Below, piece by piece: positions 5,884 to 9,959 of a DNA stretch of 9,959 nucleotides; within the stretch, counting starts at the first letter, position 1, and each line of letters begins with the position of its first letter. The position numbers and the translations under genes are program-made. The notes under the pieces are model-generated. The model was not told the origin of the DNA. It did no database searches and worked only from the letters and a program-made list of their open reading frames with translations. The stretch comes from Desulfobacterales bacterium (GTDB taxonomy: Bacteria > Desulfobacterota > Desulfobacteria > Desulfobacterales > Desulfosalsimonadaceae): assembly GCA_018399455.1 (NCBI GenBank), contig JAGYOT010000033.1:1-9959 (forward strand). The letters are read 5' to 3'.

Positions 5884-6660
5884 ATCCTCAGGAATTACTG
5901 CAATCGGGACAGGCTCCATCTTGTGCCGGTTTGCCCGGTGGAGCCTGCGGTAAAGGGTCAGTACCTCCTGCTGCCGACTGGTAAGATGTTTTGTGTCCGC
6001 CTTCCTTTCGTTTTCATCAAACCGCATCGCCCATTCCAGCTCATCATAGGAAGCCCCGATCTGGTCTTCATCGCTTCGGTTGTCCGCCCACAACCCGTCT
6101 GTGGGCGGAGCCCGGAGGATTTCCCCGATTATTCCAAGCTCCCTGCCCAAAGAATACACCTCGGACTTGAAGAGATCCGCAATTGGGGATACATCCACTC
6201 CCCCGTCGCCGTATTTGGTAAAAAACCCGACCCCAAAGTCCTCGACCTTGTTTCCCGTGCCCGCAACCAGCAGGTTATAGTGGCCGGCATAGGCATAAAG
6301 TGTCAGCATCCTCAGCCGGGAGCGGGTGTTGGCCATGGTGAGCCCGTCCTGCAAATCTTGGGGGAAGCTGTTTTCCATGGCTTCAAACACAGGCTCAAGA
6401 TTCTGTTCCACAGCGTTCACATTCGTGTAATCGGCTTTGAGCCGGTCTGCATGTCGGCGGGCTAATGCGAGCTGGTCCGGCGGCGTGCGCAAGGGCATCA
6501 AAAGCGCATAAACGGGTCTTCCGGTTCTGGCACAGAGCATTGAGGTGACCGCCGAGTCAATCCCGCCGGAGATGCCCACCGCAAACCCCTTCATCCCCGC
6601 CTGATGACAATAAGCTGCAAGCCAGTCCACGATATAATCAATCACCCTTTCAGTCTGCAT
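5872..6660 (-). CDS. nadE: NH3-dependent NAD+ synthase
   Basis: The 262-residue enzyme catalyses the last step of NAD synthesis: ATP-dependent adenylation of nicotinic acid adenine dinucleotide, then amidation with ammonia. The N-type ATP pyrophosphatase P-loop SGGIDS is at 31-36, the NTRSRLRM segment at 111-118, and the AGTGNK...GDGGVD signature at about 133-156, followed by the conserved PPTDGLW. There is no nitrilase/glutaminase domain, so it uses free ammonia, which fits an anaerobe. The ATG at 6660 was chosen because AGGAG (6668-6672 on the minus strand) lies 7 nt before it and the length then fits the family. A longer open frame to 6816 adds 52 basic, non-homologous residues that overlap the small upstream gene. 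It is probably translated with that gene as an operon (11-bp overlap). Confidence 0.95.
   Translation of the reverse strand: MQTERVIDYIVDWLAAYCHQAGMKGFAVGISGGIDSAVTSMLCARTGRPVYALLMPLRTPPDQLALARRHADRLKADYTNVNAVEQNLEPVFEAMENSFPQDLQDGLTMANTRSRLRMLTLYAYAGHYNLLVAGTGNKVEDFGVGFFTKYGDGGVDVSPIADLFKSEVYSLGRELGIIGEILRAPPTDGLWADNRSDEDQIGASYDELEWAMRFDENERKADTKHLTSRQQEVLTLYRRLHRANRHKMEPVPIAVIPEDLKA
6083..6109. other. Strong GC-rich inverted repeat inside nadE
   Basis: TCCGCCCACA (6083-6092) and TGTGGGCGGA (6100-6109) are a perfect 10-bp inverted repeat around a 7-nt loop. It lies within the nadE codons for the conserved PPTDGLWADN stretch. No T tract follows on either strand. It may be a chance product of codon choice or a folded mRNA element. 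Confidence 0.45.
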
Positions 6661-6859
6661 CCGTATGCTCCTGCTGTTTGGCTTCTTTTCTCCGCCTGAC
6701 AGATTCCAGCCATTCAGACTGCTCCTTCTGATAGGCTTCCTCGGTCTGGGTCCAGCCGGAATACTGTTTTTTCTTCGCATCCGCCCGCCTGCCCGGCAGG
6801 GCTTTAAAAAACGCAATCAGCCGGTTTACCCAGTCCTTTTCCGATTTTTCTTCCTTCAT
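6650..6859 (-). CDS. Small charged hypothetical protein upstream of nadE
   Basis: A 69-residue, highly charged protein of unknown function. It is soluble and probably helical, with a WVNRLIAFFKALPGR segment near the N-terminus and a KQ/E-rich C-terminal half. The minus strand carries GAGAGG (6866-6871) 6 nt before the ATG. Its last 11 bp overlap the start of nadE, the typical geometry of translational coupling, which is the main reason to accept it as real. No known domain or motif was recognised. Confidence 0.6.
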   Translation of the reverse strand: MKEEKSEKDWVNRLIAFFKALPGRRADAKKKQYSGWTQTEEAYQKEQSEWLESVRRRKEAKQQEHTDAD

Positions 6860-6944
6860 AAAAAACCTCTCTTTTTTTTCAATTTACCGGAAAAAAAACC
6901 GCTAAGGCAAGCGCTTTTGAAATTCAGCCGGCAAACTGAGGATC

Positions 6945-7000
6945 GGTTATTTTAAGTTAATATTGGTATATATTTTAATACCGCGTTTTATAATAATAAT
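6945..7000. promoter_or_regulatory. AT-rich divergent promoter region
   Basis: This sequence between the minus-strand small gene/nadE operon and the TonB receptor is markedly richer in A and T than the flanking genes. It holds a perfect plus-strand TATAAT (6989-6994), with TTGGTA (6963-6968) 20 bp upstream, and an imperfect dyad at 6961-6980 (TATT...ATATAT...AATA). The segment 6991-7005 resembles the left half of a Fur site (6 of 7) but not the right half. Iron control of the receptor is plausible but not shown. Confidence 0.35.
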
Positions 7001-7004
7001 TGAA

Positions 7005-7034
7005 TTGACACCTACCGACAGTTTTGGATACATA
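7005..7034 (+). promoter_or_regulatory. Candidate promoter for the TonB receptor gene
   Basis: A perfect -35 hexamer TTGACA (7005-7010) is followed only by poor -10 matches (GATACA at 7027-7032 with 16 bp, or TACATA at 7029-7034 with 18 bp). A strong -35 with a weak -10 could mean regulated expression. The leader would be about 45 nt. Confidence 0.3.
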
Positions 7035-7072
7035 TTATTTTTTATACGATCTGCAAGCCAAACCCATGCTAA

Positions 7073-7079
7073 AAGGAGG
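7073..7079 (+). promoter_or_regulatory. Ribosome binding site fixing the TonB receptor start
   Basis: AAGGAGG lies 4 nt before the ATG at 7084. It selects this ATG, which opens directly into a signal peptide, over the upstream in-frame start at 7024. Confidence 0.7.
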
Positions 7080-7083
7080 CGTC

Positions 7084-9159
7084 ATGAAAATCAAACCCGT
7101 CTTTTTTACCCTGTTTATTTTATGTTGCCTGCCGGCAACCGCCTTTGCCGAAGCAACAGCGTCACCGGACACCTATGAACTCGGTGAAATCGTGATTACC
7201 GGAGAGATGACAAACATTGAAAGCATTGCCATCTCAGAGACCCTTACATCGGAAGACATAGAAGCCACAAACAGCCAGACCGTTGCGGAGGCCCTGCAGT
7301 TCGCCCCCGGCGTTGTAATGACCCGGGGACGCAAAAATGAGCCGGAAATTTCCGTACATGGATTCAGCCAGGACAAAACGCTTATCCTGATTGACGGCAT
7401 TCCTTACTACGAAACCAATTATGGAAAACTTAACCTGGATCAGATCCCGACCGAGATTATTTCAAAGATAGAGATCACCAAAAACGCTCCCTCCGTGCTT
7501 TATGGTCCTAATGCCCAGATTGCCGTAATCAACGTGATCACAAAGAAAGGCACCCCCGAGCCAAGCTTCAACGTCCAGGCCGACATCAGCGAAAACGACA
7601 CCTACAGCGCCTCCCTCTCCCATGGCAACCAGATCGGAAACATCAACTACTGGCTGACCTATGTACACAGGGAATCCGACGGCTGGCGCATGTCAGATGA
7701 CTTTGACCAGGAAACCGCCAGACGAAAAGGCAGGTGGATGCCGAATGTCGATGGTGTCCACGAAGACGGGGGGTTTCGTGACAATTCCGACTATGATACG
7801 GATAAATTCTGGGCCCGCGTGGGGGTGACCCCAACCGAGCGGACGGAATTCTTTCTAAGCTTCCATGTAATCGAGTCGGATTTCGGCCATCCCTTTTCCA
7901 CCACAGAATACCAGCTTATCCCGAAGAGCGGGGATGAACCCGGCTTTTCCTCCTTTTCCCGCTTTGACAAGTATGACGACTGGGGTCTGGATCTTAGCGG
8001 GAAACATGAATTTTCGGATAATTTTGCACTGCGGGGCAAAATGTTTTACCATGATCACGAGGACGAATATGTTGCTTATGACAGCCCTGAGCTGGCTAAC
8101 GTTATCTATGACAGCAAATACGAGGATTATCTGGTCGGCGGCAATCTGATTGCCGACTTTTCCCTGGCCTCCTGGCACAAAGGCCATTTCTCCTTCCATT
8201 ACCGTGGAGACTCCCACGAAGCAAGCGACGACGATCTGCCGTACAATGAATATTTTTCTTACACCGGCTCGGTGGGGACAGAACAGGAATGGCGCAGCGA
8301 ATTCGGGCTGGCCATTTTTGCAGGAGTCAGCTATGACTGGTTCCGGGTCAGTGACGCGGAAGATTATGTGTTTGAGGATCACGTTTATGTCGGCCAGGAG
8401 GACAAGGATACAGCGGATACCACGGATGAGTTAAATCCCATGATCGGATTCAACTGGACCGCGAACAGGACGGAATTCTACGGTTCGGTCGCAAAAAAAA
8501 CCAAATTCCCGAACCTGCATGAACTCTATTCAAGCTCCTCGGGAAACCCGGAGTTGGATGCTGAAGAAAGCCTCAACTACACCCTTGGATTCAGCCACAG
8601 GTTCAATAAATGGCTGAGTTTTGAACTGGCCGGCTTTTATCATGATATAGAGGACTGGATTTCCAGGGATTACTATGAAGACGATTACACGGGCGAAGAT
8701 ATTTACATTAATGTTGAAGAAATAACCATGCAGGGGTTTGAAACGGCCCTTCACTTCCGCCCCTGCCCCTATTTCGCCATGAATATTGATTATACCTACA
8801 ATGACGCTGAAAATGACAGCAGCAAAAGCGTCACGGACCACGTCATCGGGGTTCCGGAGAATAAATACGGAATCGGCTGCGACCTGACCATCCCCGGAAT
8901 ACCGGCCAAAATAAACCTTCGGGGAATCTATGTGGATGAGCTCTACAGTGATCTGCCCACCACGGCAAAACCCGGGAGGGAAACTGTCGAAACGGATGAT
9001 TATTTTATCCTTAATGGACGGCTTTCAACAAAAACCTGTTTCGAACATTTCAAAGCTTATGCCGAGGTGGACAACATCTTCGATGAAGACTATGAGCAGA
9101 AGATCGGATTTCCCGGCCGGGGTCGAAACTTCCGGGTGGGATTCAAGGCGAAATTCTAA
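7084..9159 (+). CDS. TonB-dependent outer-membrane receptor
   Basis: A 691-residue outer-membrane receptor. A signal peptide covers residues 1-22 (basic start, hydrophobic core, cleavage after AFA). A TonB-box-like EIVIT is at 35-39. A plug domain runs from about 45 to 165 (VAEALQFAPGV, ILIDGIPYY, and the LYGPNAQIAVINVITKKG variant of the usual LYG...GGVINIITK). A 22-strand-type beta barrel rich in alternating aromatic residues and Asp/Glu loops follows, ending in the C-terminal aromatic Phe of KAKF. Such receptors use the proton motive force, through TonB-ExbBD, to import ferric siderophores, cobalamin, heme or other chelates. The periplasmic binding protein gene just downstream points to a metal chelate. 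The ligand cannot be named, and no cobalamin riboswitch is visible upstream. Confidence 0.94.
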   Translation: MKIKPVFFTLFILCCLPATAFAEATASPDTYELGEIVITGEMTNIESIAISETLTSEDIEATNSQTVAEALQFAPGVVMTRGRKNEPEISVHGFSQDKTLILIDGIPYYETNYGKLNLDQIPTEIISKIEITKNAPSVLYGPNAQIAVINVITKKGTPEPSFNVQADISENDTYSASLSHGNQIGNINYWLTYVHRESDGWRMSDDFDQETARRKGRWMPNVDGVHEDGGFRDNSDYDTDKFWARVGVTPTERTEFFLSFHVIESDFGHPFSTTEYQLIPKSGDEPGFSSFSRFDKYDDWGLDLSGKHEFSDNFALRGKMFYHDHEDEYVAYDSPELANVIYDSKYEDYLVGGNLIADFSLASWHKGHFSFHYRGDSHEASDDDLPYNEYFSYTGSVGTEQEWRSEFGLAIFAGVSYDWFRVSDAEDYVFEDHVYVGQEDKDTADTTDELNPMIGFNWTANRTEFYGSVAKKTKFPNLHELYSSSSGNPELDAEESLNYTLGFSHRFNKWLSFELAGFYHDIEDWISRDYYEDDYTGEDIYINVEEITMQGFETALHFRPCPYFAMNIDYTYNDAENDSSKSVTDHVIGVPENKYGIGCDLTIPGIPAKINLRGIYVDELYSDLPTTAKPGRETVETDDYFILNGRLSTKTCFEHFKAYAEVDNIFDEDYEQKIGFPGRGRNFRVGFKAKF

Positions 9160-9164
9160 AGACC

Positions 9165-9398
9165 ATGGCTGAAAGCCCGATCTCGCTCTGGTTCCCGGCC
9201 ATATATGGGACGGCCCTGATTGGTTTTATCCTCGCGATGCTTTTCGGGCTGATGAAAAAAGAGCGCCCGGGGTTTTTGTTTCCGCAAACCATGAGGAGAA
9301 AAGATGACGCTAAGATGCAGATTTTTAAGACTGCTTGCCCTATGCCTGCTTTTTCTGCCTGCCGCCGGCCTCACTGCCGAAGGGCCGGCATCCGATGA
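9165..9398 (+). CDS. Possible small single-span membrane protein
   Basis: An open frame of 77 codons begins 5 nt after the receptor stop. It has one clear hydrophobic segment (about residues 9-30, WFPAIYGTALIGFILAMLFG) followed by a positively charged stretch (KKER), as in an inner-membrane peptide with the C-terminus inside. Against it, there is no good Shine-Dalgarno, and its second half overlaps the binding-protein gene by 95 bp and has low-complexity, basic, shadow-like sequence. It may be a real short gene, with the part before 9304 meaningful, or a remnant. Confidence 0.35.
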   Translation: MAESPISLWFPAIYGTALIGFILAMLFGLMKKERPGFLFPQTMRRKDDAKMQIFKTACPMPAFSACRRPHCRRAGIR

Positions 9399-9959
9399 AC
9401 CGGTTGTAATCACGGATGCCACCGGCCATTCAGTAGCCCTTGAGCGTCTTCCTGAGCGAATTGCCATTGCCGGCAAGGCGACCATTCTTGTACAAAACGC
9501 TGTGTTTCTTTTTGAAGCCGCCGAAACGCGCGTAATTGCCCTGGAAAACCGGCGGCAATCCGCATTCCGTTTTCTGCCCCTCATTGATCCGAAAATTTCT
9601 CAAAAAACCGTCTTTGCCGTGAACGCCGGCCCGGAACAAATTGCGGCAACTAAACCGGACCTGGTGCTCATGAAAAACTTCATGGCCGGTTCCCTAGGGG
9701 CCCCCTTGAAAAAACTGGGCATTCCGGTTCTTTACCTGAACCTGGAAACCCCGGATGATTTTTATCGGGATATCCAAACGCTGGGGGCCGTGTTTGGGAA
9801 TCCTGAGCGGGCCGAAACGATCAATCAGTTCTATCAGACCCGGATCAACCGGGTACGGGGACTCAGCTCAAATATCAATAAAAGGCCGAAAGTTCTCCTC
9901 CTGGAATACAGCCCCCAAGGCGGCGAGACCGCTTTTGGGGTACCGCCCGCATCCTGGAT
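9304..9959 (+). CDS. ABC-transporter periplasmic metal-chelate binding protein (partial)
   Basis: The 218 complete codons in the window run off its end. The protein starts with a signal peptide (MTLRCRFLRLLALCLLFLP, probable cleavage after LTA near residue 25). It continues as a class III (TroA/BtuF/FecB-fold) binding protein: VVITDATGHSVALERLPERI at the start of the mature domain, then EQIAATKPDLVLMKN, LGIPVLYLNLETPDDFYRDIQTLGAVFG and a long linking helix typical of the fold. These proteins pass ferric siderophores, heme, cobalamin or metal ions from the outer-membrane receptor to an inner-membrane ABC importer. The start has GAGGAG (9293-9298) 5 nt upstream. The cysteine in the leader is not in a lipobox, so the mature protein is probably soluble. 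Permease and ATPase genes should follow outside the window. Confidence 0.88.
   Translation, partial: MTLRCRFLRLLALCLLFLPAAGLTAEGPASDEPVVITDATGHSVALERLPERIAIAGKATILVQNAVFLFEAAETRVIALENRRQSAFRFLPLIDPKISQKTVFAVNAGPEQIAATKPDLVLMKNFMAGSLGAPLKKLGIPVLYLNLETPDDFYRDIQTLGAVFGNPERAETINQFYQTRINRVRGLSSNINKRPKVLLLEYSPQGGETAFGVPPASW

Noticed and set aside
5923..6465. 180-codon plus-strand frame antisense to nadE
   Set aside because: nadE motifs on the minus strand are unmistakable; this is a shadow frame.
6661..6816. 52-residue N-terminal extension of nadE
   Set aside because: Basic, unlike the family, overlaps the small upstream gene in another frame; the ATG at 6660 has a ribosome binding site and fits the family length.
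6860..7083. Cobalamin riboswitch upstream of the TonB receptor
   Set aside because: Looked for the B12-box-type conserved core and multi-stem structure; none visible, and the region is AT-rich and short.
7855..8382. 175-codon minus-strand frame within the TonB receptor
   Set aside because: Antisense shadow of a clearly coding barrel domain with no translation signals.
9156..9584. 142-codon minus-strand frame over the binding-protein gene
   Set aside because: The plus strand encodes a signal peptide and a recognisable binding-protein domain; the minus frame is Arg-rich shadow sequence.

Overview
This window looks like an ordinary stretch of chromosome from an anaerobic, probably marine or sediment-dwelling Gram-negative bacterium. 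The best guess is a sulfate-reducing member of the Desulfobacterota (Desulfobacterales type). That assignment is inference: it rests on the radical SAM/acyl-CoA dehydrogenase content, moderate GC, strong AGGAGG-type ribosome binding sites, and an outer-membrane TonB receptor. No mobile element, CRISPR array, tRNA or rRNA was seen.

Layout. From 246 to 4494 three genes read rightward: a radical SAM protein with an N-terminal B12-binding-type domain and a DUF4070-like C-terminus, then two adjacent acyl-CoA dehydrogenases with an 18-bp gap. A good sigma70-type promoter (2085-2113), preceded by a 10-bp direct repeat, drives the dehydrogenase pair, so the pair can be expressed apart from the radical SAM gene. 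The first dehydrogenase has lost most of the usual active-site signatures, while the second keeps an LCAD/IVD-style active site. This suggests a two-subunit enzyme.

From 4562 to 6859 the direction alternates. A small acidic protein of unknown function lies on the minus strand (4562-4774). Divergent from it is a haloalkane dehalogenase (4981-5865) with the complete catalytic pentad of the DhaA/LinB type. It meets, tail to tail with only 6 bp between stop codons, an ammonia-dependent NAD synthase gene (nadE, 5872-6660). nadE overlaps by 11 bp the end of a small basic upstream gene (6650-6859), forming a two-gene minus-strand operon.

From 6860 to 7083 an AT-rich divergent promoter region separates that operon from a rightward uptake cluster. 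The cluster contains a TonB-dependent outer-membrane receptor (7084-9159), a possible single-span membrane peptide (9165-9398), and the start of an ABC-transporter periplasmic binding protein of the iron-siderophore/cobalamin class, cut by the window end (9304-9959). Together these form the outer-membrane and periplasmic parts of a metal-chelate import system. The permease and ATPase would be expected just beyond the window.

The points most worth a second look are the acyl-CoA dehydrogenase pair with one apparently catalytically degenerate subunit, the intact haloalkane dehalogenase in a probable anaerobe, and the radical SAM protein without a visible cobalamin-ligand motif.
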